Origin: Candidatus Onthenecus intestinigallinarum | GTDB taxonomy: Bacteria > Bacillota > Clostridia > Christensenellales > Aristaeellaceae | Assembly: GCA_018713325.1 (NCBI GenBank) | Contig: DVFJ01000010.1 | Span: 1-39,053 of the forward strand | Reading direction: 5' to 3' | DNA length: 39,053 nt | Shown: positions 6,474-14,752 of the stretch, in pieces | Layout: the number at the start of each line of letters is the position of its first letter | Numbering within the stretch: position 1 is the stretch's first letter | Notes under the pieces: generated by a model | The model's input: the letters and a program-made list of their open reading frames with translations, nothing else | Database searches by the model: none | Told to the model about the DNA's origin: nothing | Position numbers and translations under genes: made by a program

Positions 6474-8144
6474 ATGACAAGTCACGAAATGGCGGAGCTG
6501 TGGGCGACGCACCCTTCTTTTGACGAGGAGACGCGCTCGAAGGCGCGCGAGATTCTTTCACATCCGCAGGAAATCGCCAGCTGCTTCGGCACGGACCTGA
6601 CGTTTGGAACGGGCGGCCTGCGCGGCGTGCTGGGCGTGGGAACCAACCGCATGAACCTATATACCGTCGCGCGCGCGACGCAGGCGTTGAGCCGGTACCT
6701 GCTCAAGAACGGCGGGCACAGCGTTGCCATCGCCTATGATTCCCGCCACTGCTCCCAGCAGTTTGCGTTCGTCGCGGCGGGCGTCCTGGCGCAAAACGGC
6801 ATTGTCGCGCACATCTATCCGCGCCTGATGCCCACGCCCATGCTCTCCTTTGCCGTGCGGGCGCTTGGATGCGACGCGGGCATCGTCATCACGGCCAGCC
6901 ACAATCCCGCCCAGTACAACGGCTACAAGGTCTATGGGCCGGACGGCTGCCAGATCACTGAGGAGGCGGCTGGTGCGATCATCGATGAGCTCGAGTCGGT
7001 GCCGCACACGGGCATGGCTTGGCTCTCGCCGGAGGAGGCCCAGGCGCGCGATCTGCTGGTGGAGATCCCGCAGCAGGTATGCGACGACTTTGTGGCGCGC
7101 ACGCTTGCCTGCCGTGTCGATCCCAAGGTCTGCGCGCCACTGCGCGTGGTGTATACGCCGCTGCACGGCACGGGCCTGGAGCCCGTGCGCCGCGTGCTGG
7201 GCAGCATGTCCGGCGTGCAGGTGATCGAGGTCGCGAGCCAGTGCCGGCCCGACGGCGACTTCCCGACTTGCCCCAAGCCCAACCCGGAGCTGCGCGAGGC
7301 GCTCCGCCTGGGCCTGGAGACGGCCGCTGCAGAGAGGGCGGACCTGCTCATCGCCACTGACCCGGACTGCGACCGGGTGGGCGTCGCCGTGCGCGATGCG
7401 AGCGGCGCGTATGAAGTGCTGACCGGCAATGAGGTGGGTCTGCTGCTGCTGGAGTATCTGCTGCGCACGCGCAGGGCGCAGGGCAATCTGCCTGAGCGGC
7501 CGGTGGTCGTCAAGACCATCGTCACCAGCGACCTGGCCTTCTCGATCGCCCAGACCTATGGCGCGCAGGTCGTTGAGGTGCTCACGGGCTTCAAGTACAT
7601 CGGCGAGACCATCGGCCGGCTGGAGCGCGCGGGCGAGGCGGACCGCTTTGTCTTCGGCTTTGAGGAGAGCTGCGGCTACCTGGCGGGCACGCACGTGCGC
7701 GACAAGGACGGCGTCATGGCCTGCATGCTCGTCGTGGAGATGGCGCAGGCCTGCGCCGCGCGCGGCACCACGCTCAAGGCGGAGCTGGACGCGCTGTACG
7801 CCCGCTACGGCTTCATGGAGAACAGCCTGCTCAACTTCGACATCCCCGGCGCGGTGCCCATGGACGAGATGCGCCGCGTGATGTGCTCGCTGCGCGAGGA
7901 GCCCATTGAGCACCTCGCGGGCGCGCAGGTGACGTCGGTGAAGGACTATGCCGCCGGCCTGGACGGGCTGCCCCCCAGCGACGTGCTCTCCTATGCGGCG
8001 GGAGCGCTCAAGGCGATCGTGCGCCCCTCGGGCACGGAGCCCAAGGTCAAGGTATACCTCAGCGCCCGCGCGGACGATCCCGCAGTCGCGGATGCGCTGC
8101 TGGACGCGATGGGCGAGGAGATCAACGAGCGCATTCTGGGATGA
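6474..8144 (+). CDS. Phosphoglucomutase/phosphomannomutase family protein
   Basis: Alpha-D-phosphohexomutase that moves phosphate between C1 and C6 of glucose or mannose, feeding glycan and nucleotide-sugar synthesis. Within 556 residues are GTGGLRG (45-51), the catalytic phosphoserine loop TASHNP (Ser142), the metal loop DPDCDR (296-301), the sugar-specificity loop FGFEESCGYL (394-403) and the phosphate-binding RPSGTEP near the C-terminus. The SCG variant of the sugar loop is frequent in Firmicutes PgcA-type enzymes. Length fits. The frame is open far upstream across the divergent gene, but ATG 6474 has AGGAG eight bases before it and lies downstream of the promoter. Single-gene unit closed by the terminator at 8167. 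Confidence 0.93.
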   Translation: MTSHEMAELWATHPSFDEETRSKAREILSHPQEIASCFGTDLTFGTGGLRGVLGVGTNRMNLYTVARATQALSRYLLKNGGHSVAIAYDSRHCSQQFAFVAAGVLAQNGIVAHIYPRLMPTPMLSFAVRALGCDAGIVITASHNPAQYNGYKVYGPDGCQITEEAAGAIIDELESVPHTGMAWLSPEEAQARDLLVEIPQQVCDDFVARTLACRVDPKVCAPLRVVYTPLHGTGLEPVRRVLGSMSGVQVIEVASQCRPDGDFPTCPKPNPELREALRLGLETAAAERADLLIATDPDCDRVGVAVRDASGAYEVLTGNEVGLLLLEYLLRTRRAQGNLPERPVVVKTIVTSDLAFSIAQTYGAQVVEVLTGFKYIGETIGRLERAGEADRFVFGFEESCGYLAGTHVRDKDGVMACMLVVEMAQACAARGTTLKAELDALYARYGFMENSLLNFDIPGAVPMDEMRRVMCSLREEPIEHLAGAQVTSVKDYAAGLDGLPPSDVLSYAAGALKAIVRPSGTEPKVKVYLSARADDPAVADALLDAMGEEINERILG

Positions 8145-8166
8145 CGTGGCGCCGCAGCGGCGTAAA

Positions 8167-8192
8167 ACGGCCCGCCGTCTTCGGCGGGCCGT
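8167..8192. terminator. Bidirectional terminator between phosphohexomutase and a small membrane gene
   Basis: ACGGCCCGCCG and CGGCGGGCCGT form an 11-base perfect stem with a TCTT loop. On the minus strand it is followed by a short T-run, serving the convergent small gene; on the plus strand the downstream T content is weak. Confidence 0.65.
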
Positions 8193-8210
8193 CTGTCATG
8201 AAAGCTGCGC

Positions 8211-8426
8211 TCAGAACAACGCCCTGAACGCCAGCGCGCCGCCGAACAGCGTCAGCGGTACGCCCAGCAGCAGGCCGATGCCGGTCAGCGACAGGCACAC
8301 GCCGGCCGTCGCCAGCGCTGCGCCCAGCAGAAACCCGATCAGCCGCCTCACAAACGAGAGCACCATCAGGATCAGCGCGCCCGCGGCGGAGAGCACAAAG
8401 GCAAACGGAGCCAACAGACAACCCAT
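8211..8426 (-). CDS. Small hydrophobic membrane protein, function unknown
   Basis: The 71-residue product starts MGCLLAPFAFVLSAAG and is almost entirely hydrophobic, with two likely membrane segments separated by VRR near residue 27 and a glycine-rich second half ending GGALAFRALF. I recognise no family. The start is ATG 8426 because GGAGG lies seven bases upstream; a longer frame to 8471 would begin within a possible -10 element (TATGAT, 8471-8466). It is a single-gene unit with its own terminator. Confidence 0.6.
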   Translation of the reverse strand: MGCLLAPFAFVLSAAGALILMVLSFVRRLIGFLLGAALATAGVCLSLTGIGLLLGVPLTLFGGALAFRALF

Positions 8427-8562
8427 GATCATCCCTCCGATGTGAGACGCTTTTGAATACGCCTCCATCATACGCCAGCGGGGGGCGCGAAAAAAAGGGC
8501 GTCGGGATGAAAATCAGATGAGAATCCGGTGAGAACTTCGTCCAATGGGGCGGGAAAGTGCG

Positions 8563-8590
8563 TTGACATTTCAGCCAGAGAAGGTATAAT
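8563..8590 (+). promoter_or_regulatory. Consensus promoter of the phosphoribosyltransferase gene
   Basis: TTGACA (8563-8568) and TATAAT (8585-8590) are both perfect hexamers with a 16-base spacer. AAAGGGG at about 8634-8640 follows as ribosome binding site. Confidence 0.8.
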
Positions 8591-8650
8591 ACAGATGGAT
8601 AGATTTGCGCGCGGGCCAGCGCCCGCGGGCCTGAAAAGGGGTTTCGACAG

Positions 8651-9208
8651 ATGATGAAGCATCACATGACGATTGCGGGACTCGAACGCGACCTGCCGCT
8701 GTGCCGGGTGAACGACCAGCTCTACATCGGCGCGTTCGTCATCTTCGGCGACGTGGAGCTGACGGTCGCCTGCGCGCGCGAGCTGCTCAAGCTCGCCCCG
8801 GAGTACGACTACATGATCACGGCCGAGTCCAAGGGCATTCCGCTCGTGTACGAGATGGCGCGCCAGAGCGGCCAGAACAAATACCTGCTTGCGCGCAAGA
8901 GCGCCAAGCTCTACATGCGCGACGTGTTCTCGGTGGAGGTTCGCTCCATCACGACCGACCACGTGCAGCGCCTGTACCTGGACGGCGAGGACGCGGCGCT
9001 CATCCGCGGCAAGCGCATCCTGATCGTCGACGACGTGGTCTCCACCGGCGAATCCGTGCACGCGGTCGAGGAGCTCGTGCGCCATGCCGGCGGGCAGGTC
9101 GCAGGCTGCCTGACGATCCTGGCGGAGGGCGAGGCGCAGAAGCGCTCGGACATCCGCTATCTGGCGCCGCTTCCGGTATTTAACCCGGATGGTACGGTCA
9201 AGGAATGA
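8651..9208 (+). CDS. Phosphoribosyltransferase family protein
   Basis: The 185-residue protein has the PRPP-binding signature ILIVDDVVSTGES at 123-135 of type I phosphoribosyltransferases and an overall layout like adenine phosphoribosyltransferase, with the flexible-loop region near 84-105. Enzymes of this fold join a base to PRPP, while some relatives are regulators. No purine gene is adjacent, so the substrate is unassigned; adenine is a guess. ATG 8651 is nine bases from AAAGGGG, and a second ATG follows at once. The gene stands alone between a strong promoter and a terminator at 9218. Confidence 0.82.
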   Translation: MMKHHMTIAGLERDLPLCRVNDQLYIGAFVIFGDVELTVACARELLKLAPEYDYMITAESKGIPLVYEMARQSGQNKYLLARKSAKLYMRDVFSVEVRSITTDHVQRLYLDGEDAALIRGKRILIVDDVVSTGESVHAVEELVRHAGGQVAGCLTILAEGEAQKRSDIRYLAPLPVFNPDGTVKE

Positions 9209-9217
9209 ACAGTCTCC

Positions 9218-9246
9218 AGGCCCTCTGCGCTGGCGCGGAGGGCCTT
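9218..9246 (+). terminator. Terminator after the phosphoribosyltransferase gene
   Basis: GGCCCTC and GAGGGCC arms, extended by inner GCG/CGC pairing, are followed by only two T residues. The next gene's ribosome binding site begins at 9257, so some read-through into the SGNH hydrolase gene is possible. Confidence 0.5.
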
Positions 9247-9268
9247 GTCATGTGAAAGGAGGACGCCC

Positions 9269-9895
9269 ATGCCCAGCGAATACGACGTCAAGGTGCGCAA
9301 TTTTCGCGAGCTGAACGCGTGCGCGCGCAAGGGGGAGATCGTCTTTGTCGGCTCCTCGCTGTGCGAGTTCTTCCCCATCTGCGAGCTGCTGCAGAACGTG
9401 GAGCCCCGCATCCGCGTGTATAACCGCGGGATCGCCGGGGACGTGACGGAGGGCCTGCTCGCCCGCATGGAGGAGTCCGTCTTTGCGCTGGAACCGCGCA
9501 AGGTCTTCATCAACATCGGCACCAACGACATCAGTCGGGACGGATATGGGCGCGAGGCGCTGCTGGACAACTACCGCCGGATTCTGGAGCAGATCCGCCG
9601 CCGTCTGCCAGCGTGCCGGGTCTATGTGCTCAGCTACTATCCCGTGAACTGCACGCTGCCCGGCATGCGACCGGATGCGTTCGGCGCGCGCACGAACGAG
9701 GAGCTGCGCGCGGTGAACGCCGCGCTGCGCGGGCTTGCGCAGGAGCTGGGCTGCCGCTATGTCGACGTCTCCACCTGCCTGGAGGACGAGGCGGGCAACC
9801 TGCGCGCGGATTACACGATCGAGGGCATGCACCTGTACGCAGGGGCCTACCGGGTCGTGCTGGACGCGCTCCTGCCGCATCTGCTGGAGACGTAA
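9269..9895 (+). CDS. SGNH/GDSL-type hydrolase
   Basis: An esterase-fold protein of 208 residues that would cleave an acyl or acetyl ester, possibly on a glycan. Block I is FVGSSLCEF with nucleophile Ser30, block II RGIAGD at 53-58, block III INIGTNDIS at 81-89, and block V carries His188 in TIEGMHLY, where a Glu replaces the Asp usual in DxxH. No signal peptide is visible, so it is probably cytoplasmic. ATG 9269 has AGGAGG (9257-9262) at good spacing. The downstream neighbour is a LysM protein. Substrate unknown. Confidence 0.85.
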   Translation: MPSEYDVKVRNFRELNACARKGEIVFVGSSLCEFFPICELLQNVEPRIRVYNRGIAGDVTEGLLARMEESVFALEPRKVFINIGTNDISRDGYGREALLDNYRRILEQIRRRLPACRVYVLSYYPVNCTLPGMRPDAFGARTNEELRAVNAALRGLAQELGCRYVDVSTCLEDEAGNLRADYTIEGMHLYAGAYRVVLDALLPHLLET

Positions 9896-9962
9896 AGCTA
9901 GCACCCTTTTCCGTCTGCGGCATACGATGTAGCAGACCACAGGAAAGGGGATTGGTTTCATC

Positions 9963-10646
9963 ATGAACGACATGACGCAAAACGGCACGGCCTCCGCCAG
10001 CCTGACCGGGGTGGAGATCGGCGCGGGAACGAACACGGACGACGCGCTCAACCAGGTGGCAGGGGAGAGCGCGCAGGCCTATGCGGGCTGCCCGGCCTGC
10101 ACGACGCCCTACACGGTCCAGCGCGGGGACAGCTTTTACCTCATTGCGCGCAAGTTCGGCATTGACGTGCGGGCGCTGCTCAACGCCAACCCGAACATCG
10201 CGCCCGGCAGCCTGCTGATCGGCGACGTGCTGTGCGTGCCTGCCGGCGGCGCGGCCTCGGGCCCCGCGTGCCCGGCCGGAAGTACACCTTACATCGTGCA
10301 GAGCGGCCAGACGCTTACGGACGTGCTGGTGCAGAACAACATCTCCGTGCGCGCCCTGCGCGAGACGAACGAGGGCGTCCGCCTGACGGCTCTGGCGGCG
10401 GGCGACCGCCTGTGCATCCCGCAAAGCGGCATGCGCGGCGCGTGCGAGGACGGCGGCCAGGCCTACGAGGTGCAAGCGGGGGATACGCTCGCCGGTATCG
10501 CGCAGGCGAACGGCACGACGCCCGACGTACTCATGCGCCTCAACCCCAACCTGCTGCCCACGGACTTCCGGCAGGGTCAGGTGATCTGCCTGCCCACGCG
10601 CCTGCGCACGATTGACGCGCAGGAAGCGGGAGAGGAAGCCGAATAA
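9963..10646 (+). CDS. Protein with three LysM domains
   Basis: LysM modules bind N-acetylglucosamine-containing chains such as peptidoglycan. The 227-residue protein has a polar N-terminus (1-49) and three modules at about 50-93, 110-153 and 168-211, each starting Y-x-V-Q and ending in C-(V/I/L)-(C/P)-like strands. Modules are joined by Cys-containing linkers (CPAC at 43-46, PACPAG at 102-107). No signal peptide or membrane segment is seen. Such leaderless LysM proteins in spore formers are often spore-coat or mother-cell proteins, which is my inference. The middle module is the most divergent. ATG 9963 is the likely start, with GGAAAGGGG rather far upstream. Confidence 0.85.
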   Translation: MNDMTQNGTASASLTGVEIGAGTNTDDALNQVAGESAQAYAGCPACTTPYTVQRGDSFYLIARKFGIDVRALLNANPNIAPGSLLIGDVLCVPAGGAASGPACPAGSTPYIVQSGQTLTDVLVQNNISVRALRETNEGVRLTALAAGDRLCIPQSGMRGACEDGGQAYEVQAGDTLAGIAQANGTTPDVLMRLNPNLLPTDFRQGQVICLPTRLRTIDAQEAGEEAE

Positions 10647-10653
10647 GGATGGC

Positions 10654-10687
10654 AAACCGCCGGCGCCCGAAGGGACGCCGGCGGTTT
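10654..10687. terminator. Bidirectional terminator between LysM and PBP1A genes
   Basis: AAACCGCCGGCG and CGCCGGCGGTTT form a perfect 12-base stem around a 10-base loop. The ends A3/T3 serve both convergent genes. Confidence 0.75.
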
Positions 10688-10704
10688 GATGTCTGTCCGG
10701 TCCG

Positions 10705-13700
10705 TCAGATGCCCGCGTTGGACAGCGCCCAGCGCAGGTTGTCGACGGCGTTTTGCAGCGTGGCCGTGTCGATGTAGTCGCTGTAGATGACCGCCTCGAC
10801 CGCGTAGATGGCCGTGTTGACGCTCTGCAGCTGCTCGGCAGAGAGCCAGGCGCTGGCCGCGCCGACGCGGTTGTACGCGTCGATGGTGAGGTTGTACGCC
10901 TCGTCGCGCAGGGATTGCGCGTTGACGCTGTTCTGATAGACCCAGTCGGAGGTGTGCACGTCGCAGACCGTGGTGCTGATCGCGCTGGAATCCTTCGAGG
11001 TGGCGAACGGCCCCAGGTACTGGCGAATGACGCTGCCGTAGCTTTCGGTGTAGTCGTAGAGCGGGTGTCCCTGCGGGATGACGACGATGGCCCGGTTTTC
11101 CACGACGTTCGACGGGCAGTACTCGGTCGCCAGGCGGCCGGACACGGTGCAGATGGGCAGCTCCGAGTGCATGGAGCAATACTGCGTGGGCACGTTGGCC
11201 GGATCCCAGTAATCGGTGACCGTGCTGTAGCCGTTGATGTCATGGCGGCAGGCGTCGGTCGCCAGCTGGCCGCTGACACCGCAGGTGGTTGCCTTGACCA
11301 GGCCGTAGTCCTCGGGCGAGCCATCGATGATCTCGCGCGAATCCAGCCCCTTTGCCTTGTGGATCTTTTCCATAAAGGACTGCCACAGCGGCGCGGCGTC
11401 GTTGCCGCCTGTCGCCTTGGAGGTGAGGGGCTGATAGTTGTCATGCCCGATCCACAGCGCGGCGGCATACCAACCCGTCATGCCTGCGAATGTCACGCCG
11501 CGCGCGTCGGAGTTGGTGCCGGTCTTGCCCGCGACGATCTGCGAGGAGATCTTGGCCTTGGAGCCCGTGCCGCTGGAGACGACGCCCTTGAGCATGTCGA
11601 CCACCAGATAGGCGGTGGAGGCCTTGAAGACCTGCCGCTTTTCCTGGATGGCATGTGCGTCGACGATGACGTTGCCGTTGGAGTCGATGATCTTGGAGAA
11701 CGAGAGCGGCTCCAGGTACACGCCCTTGTTGGCCAGCGTGCCGAAGGCGACGGCCATCTGGATGGGCGTCAGGCCGGACGAGCCGAGCGCCAGGCCGAAT
11801 CCGCCCTCGATGATGTTCTTATCGTCCACGCCCATCAGGCGCAGGTACTGCGCCGAGCGCTCCACGCCCACGTAGGTCATCAGCGCCTGCGCGGCCGCGG
11901 TGTTGTGCGACTGACGCAGCGCCTCGCGGAACGTCTCGGGTCCCTTGTAGCCGCCGCCGCCGTAGTTTTGCGGGAACGAGTCCTTTCCGTCGACCGTCCA
12001 GCCCTTGATCGGCACGGGCATGTTGTAGACGATGCTCGCGGGCGAGCCGCCCAGATCCACCGCCGGCGCGTAGACCGATATGGGCTTGATGGCCGAGCCG
12101 ACCGGCATGTTGATGTCGCTGGCGCGGTTGAGCGTCTTGCGCTGCGTGGGCGCGTAGCGCCCGCCGGCGATCGCCTTCAGCTCGCCCGTGCGGTAGTCCA
12201 GGATCGCGGCGCCCACCTGCGGCTGGGGAATCTCCGTGTAGGTGCCGTCCGCATTGCGCGCGCGATAGACCGCGTCGGAGGGGTTGCGCGTGCGGGGATA
12301 GTCGTCCCAGTTGGCCAGCGTGTCCTCCAGAATGTCCTGAAGCTCGGTGTCGATGCACAGGTACACGCTGTAGCCGCCGGTGCGCAGCTTGTTCTCCATC
12401 GCGTAGCGGTTGGCGGAGGTGTCCTCCAGCTGGTTGAGCTCCAGGAACGTGTCGACCACGTCCGTGATCGCATACTCGACGTAGTACGCATAGTCGTACA
12501 TATCCGTGGAGACCGGCGAGGTCTCCAGCACGGTGGCCGTGGAGGGATCGAGCGCGGCCTCGTACTGTTCGCGCGTGATGAACTGGTTTTCGTACATCAT
12601 GCGCAGCACGTAGTCCGTCCGGTCGTTGGTGATCTTCGCCGTGGCGCTGTTGTCCTCGGTGTTGCGCGTGTAGAAGTTCTTGCGCGGGTTGTAGTAGTTG
12701 GGACTGCGGGTCAGGCCCGCGAGCATCGCGCACTCGCGCAGCGTCAGCTCATTGAGCTCCTTGCCGAAGTAGCCGTTGGCCGCCACCTTTACGCCGTAGT
12801 AGCTGCCGCCCAGGAAGATCGTATTCAGGTACGCCTCCAGGATCTGCTCCTTCGTATAGCGCGTCTCCAACTGCATGGCCAGGTAGGCCTCCTGCAGCTT
12901 GCGCTTGTAGCTCTGCTCGTCGGAGAGCACCGTCTGCTTGATCAGCTGCTGCGTGATCGTGGAGCCGCCCTGCTGCGAGTCGGAGGACATGTTGGAGATG
13001 AACGCGCCGATGATGCGCTTGACGTCCACGCCGTTGTGCGTGAAGAAGCGTGCGTCCTCTACCGCCACGAACGCATTTTGCAGCTGCGTGGGGATCTCGT
13101 CGATGGAGACCATGATGCGGTCTTCCGTGCCCTTGTAGTCCGTAATCAGGTTGCCCTGCGCGTCATAGATGAAGGACGTCTGCGCCTGATCGTCGATCTT
13201 GGCCAGATCCAGCGTCGGCGCCGTCTCAACGTATGCCTTGCCGATGCCGACCAGCGCGCCTGCGCCCGCCAGCGAGAGCACGATCACCAGCACGCAGATG
13301 AGCCGCAGCGTGGAGACGATGACGCTCAGGATGAAGTTCGGCCGGCGTGTGCGCGGCCGAAAGATCGTGATCGGCGCGGGACGGTCGTCCTGCCCGCCGT
13401 CTTCGGCGGGCTCGTCGTCCAGGTCGCTGGGCGGGGGCATGTATGAGCCGTGCGGGGCGGAGAAGGGCGCGTCCAGCTCCGGCTCGTCGGGCGCAAAGTC
13501 GACGTCCTGCGCGTACGGCTCGCCGCCGGCAAAGTCCTCATCCTGCGCATACGGCTCGCCGCCGGCAAAGCCGTCATCCTGCATGTACGGCTCGCCGGGG
13601 GCGAAATCCGCCTCTTGCGCCTCGGATTCGGGCGCGTCCCAGGCATCGACCGGCGCGTATTCCTCGGGCGCATCGGTCGGCGCATCCCATGCTTCCTGCG

Positions 13701-13791
13701 GGGCAAAGCCGTCCGAAGGCGTCTGCTGCGGGAGGATGTCGGCCGACACCGGCTCGGCGCCTGCGCCGCGCTGCTTCTTTTTCTTTTTCAT
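10705..13791 (-). CDS. Class A penicillin-binding protein 1A (bifunctional glycosyltransferase/transpeptidase)
   Basis: Polymerises lipid II and cross-links peptidoglycan at the membrane's outer face. The 1028-residue protein has a long cytoplasmic acidic, proline-rich N-terminus (1-150) with three 12-residue repeats (63-98), one membrane segment at 153-184, a GT51 domain with catalytic Glu245 in EDARFF and GGSTITQQLIK at 275-285, and a transpeptidase domain with Ser566-A-I-K569, SHN 628-630 and KTG 756-758. Beyond the transpeptidase are two CxVSGxLATxxC-type cysteine pairs and a helical tail. It is longer than typical PBP1A because of both ends. ATG 13791 follows AGGAGG by about ten bases; promoter at 13874-13902. 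Confidence 0.95.
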   Translation of the reverse strand: MKKKKKQRGAGAEPVSADILPQQTPSDGFAPQEAWDAPTDAPEEYAPVDAWDAPESEAQEADFAPGEPYMQDDGFAGGEPYAQDEDFAGGEPYAQDVDFAPDEPELDAPFSAPHGSYMPPPSDLDDEPAEDGGQDDRPAPITIFRPRTRRPNFILSVIVSTLRLICVLVIVLSLAGAGALVGIGKAYVETAPTLDLAKIDDQAQTSFIYDAQGNLITDYKGTEDRIMVSIDEIPTQLQNAFVAVEDARFFTHNGVDVKRIIGAFISNMSSDSQQGGSTITQQLIKQTVLSDEQSYKRKLQEAYLAMQLETRYTKEQILEAYLNTIFLGGSYYGVKVAANGYFGKELNELTLRECAMLAGLTRSPNYYNPRKNFYTRNTEDNSATAKITNDRTDYVLRMMYENQFITREQYEAALDPSTATVLETSPVSTDMYDYAYYVEYAITDVVDTFLELNQLEDTSANRYAMENKLRTGGYSVYLCIDTELQDILEDTLANWDDYPRTRNPSDAVYRARNADGTYTEIPQPQVGAAILDYRTGELKAIAGGRYAPTQRKTLNRASDINMPVGSAIKPISVYAPAVDLGGSPASIVYNMPVPIKGWTVDGKDSFPQNYGGGGYKGPETFREALRQSHNTAAAQALMTYVGVERSAQYLRLMGVDDKNIIEGGFGLALGSSGLTPIQMAVAFGTLANKGVYLEPLSFSKIIDSNGNVIVDAHAIQEKRQVFKASTAYLVVDMLKGVVSSGTGSKAKISSQIVAGKTGTNSDARGVTFAGMTGWYAAALWIGHDNYQPLTSKATGGNDAAPLWQSFMEKIHKAKGLDSREIIDGSPEDYGLVKATTCGVSGQLATDACRHDINGYSTVTDYWDPANVPTQYCSMHSELPICTVSGRLATEYCPSNVVENRAIVVIPQGHPLYDYTESYGSVIRQYLGPFATSKDSSAISTTVCDVHTSDWVYQNSVNAQSLRDEAYNLTIDAYNRVGAASAWLSAEQLQSVNTAIYAVEAVIYSDYIDTATLQNAVDNLRWALSNAGI
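13498..13605 (-). repeat. Three tandem 36-bp coding repeats in the PBP1A N-terminus
   Basis: Three 36-base units encode FAPGEPYMQDDG, FAGGEPYAQDED and FAGGEPYAQDVD; a degenerate fourth (FAPDEPELDAPF) follows. The exact 36-base period suggests tandem duplication and a site prone to length change. The repeats lie in the cytoplasmic tail ahead of the membrane segment. Confidence 0.85.
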
Positions 13792-13873
13792 CTAAGGCTT
13801 CCCTCCTGAGGGGGTCGGGTCAGCGCCGCCGGACGGGCCGGACGACGCGTGAAGTGGGGCATGGCCAAATTCC

Positions 13874-13902
13874 ATTATAGCATATTTTATCCCGGCGCGC
13901 AA
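13874..13902 (-). promoter_or_regulatory. Extended -10 promoter of the PBP1A gene
   Basis: On the minus strand TTGCGC (13902-13897), a 17-base spacer and TATAAT (13879-13874) preceded by TGC. The leader to the start codon is about 75 bases. Confidence 0.65.
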
Positions 13903-13963
13903 AAATCAAACGCAGGAAGGCGGCATAGACTGCTTTTGATGATAAGACGAAGGAGGGACGCAA

Positions 13964-14632
13964 TTGGTTGCAGCCGAGGAAAAAGTTTTTCGACGGCGGG
14001 GCCGTGCGCGGCGGCGTTTGGCGCTGATCCTTCTGCTGCTGGCAGCGGCCTTCCTGCTCGTGGAGCGCAACCTGAAGCCCGTCATCCTGAACATGGCCGA
14101 GGCAAAGTCCACCGCGCTGGCGACGCGGCTGATCAACGAGGCGATGAACGAAGCGACCGACGGTCGGGTCGACTATGCGGATTTGATGCACGTCATCTGC
14201 GACGAGGCGGGGCGGGTCAGCATGGTGCAGGCCAATACCGTGCGGATGAACGAAGTCGCCACCGCCGTGGTGAACGCCGCGGAGGAGCGCCTGCAGCGCA
14301 TGAATCAGGAGCAGATCGGCATTCCGCTGGGCGCGGCGTTCGGCTCGCAGGTGCTTGCGGGCAGCGGGCCGGTCGTCCCGGTGAAGGTCGTGCCCGTCGG
14401 CGGCGTGCAGACGGAGTTTCACACCGAGTTTGAGACCTCCGGCATCAACCAGACGCGGCACAAGGTCTACATGACGGTGACGGCCTGGATTCGCGTGGTC
14501 ATTCCTACGCAGGCGCGGGAGATCGAGGTCTCCAACAACCTGCTGCTGGCCGAGAGCATCATCGTGGGCAGCGTGCCGGAGAGCTTTGTGGGCTATAATC
14601 CGGACGGCGACTTGCTCAACCTCGTGCCCTGA
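13964..14632 (+). CDS. yunB: Sporulation protein YunB
   Basis: YunB is a sporulation protein of uncertain biochemical role that is required for normal spore formation in Bacillus. The 222-residue product has a basic N-terminus, one membrane segment at about 19-34, then an extracytoplasmic region with the family features AEAKSTALATRLINEA near 45-60, an IPLG(A)AFGSQ-LAGSGP stretch and a conserved FETSGINQTRH-K segment. The start is the TTG at 13964, seven bases after AGGAGG; no ATG in frame nearby fits. It is followed by yebC, which has its own promoter. Family assignment is firm and supports a spore-forming host. Confidence 0.9.
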   Translation: MVAAEEKVFRRRGRARRRLALILLLLAAAFLLVERNLKPVILNMAEAKSTALATRLINEAMNEATDGRVDYADLMHVICDEAGRVSMVQANTVRMNEVATAVVNAAEERLQRMNQEQIGIPLGAAFGSQVLAGSGPVVPVKVVPVGGVQTEFHTEFETSGINQTRHKVYMTVTAWIRVVIPTQAREIEVSNNLLLAESIIVGSVPESFVGYNPDGDLLNLVP

Positions 14633-14687
14633 AGCGTAAATTTTCCAAAAAAGACGCGTATTCGCGCCAAAAAACGAAGCGGATGCC

Positions 14688-14717
14688 TTGCCTGATGCGC
14701 TGTGATTGTGTTATGAT
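14688..14717 (+). promoter_or_regulatory. Promoter of yebC
   Basis: TTGCCT (14688-14693) and TATGAT (14712-14717) with an 18-base spacer, followed by GGGAGG at 14740 and the ATG at 14753. Confidence 0.6.
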
Positions 14718-14752
14718 AATAGATGTGATTTTTGATACCGGGAGGAAACATC

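Noticed and set aside
10753-13446. An 897-codon plus-strand frame opposite the PBP1A gene
   Set aside because: PBP1A on the other strand has all catalytic motifs; the opposite frame is Arg/Val/His-rich and lacks a ribosome binding site.
13498-13605. 36-bp spaced repeats as a CRISPR array
   Set aside because: The units are directly adjacent with no spacers and lie in frame within PBP1A.
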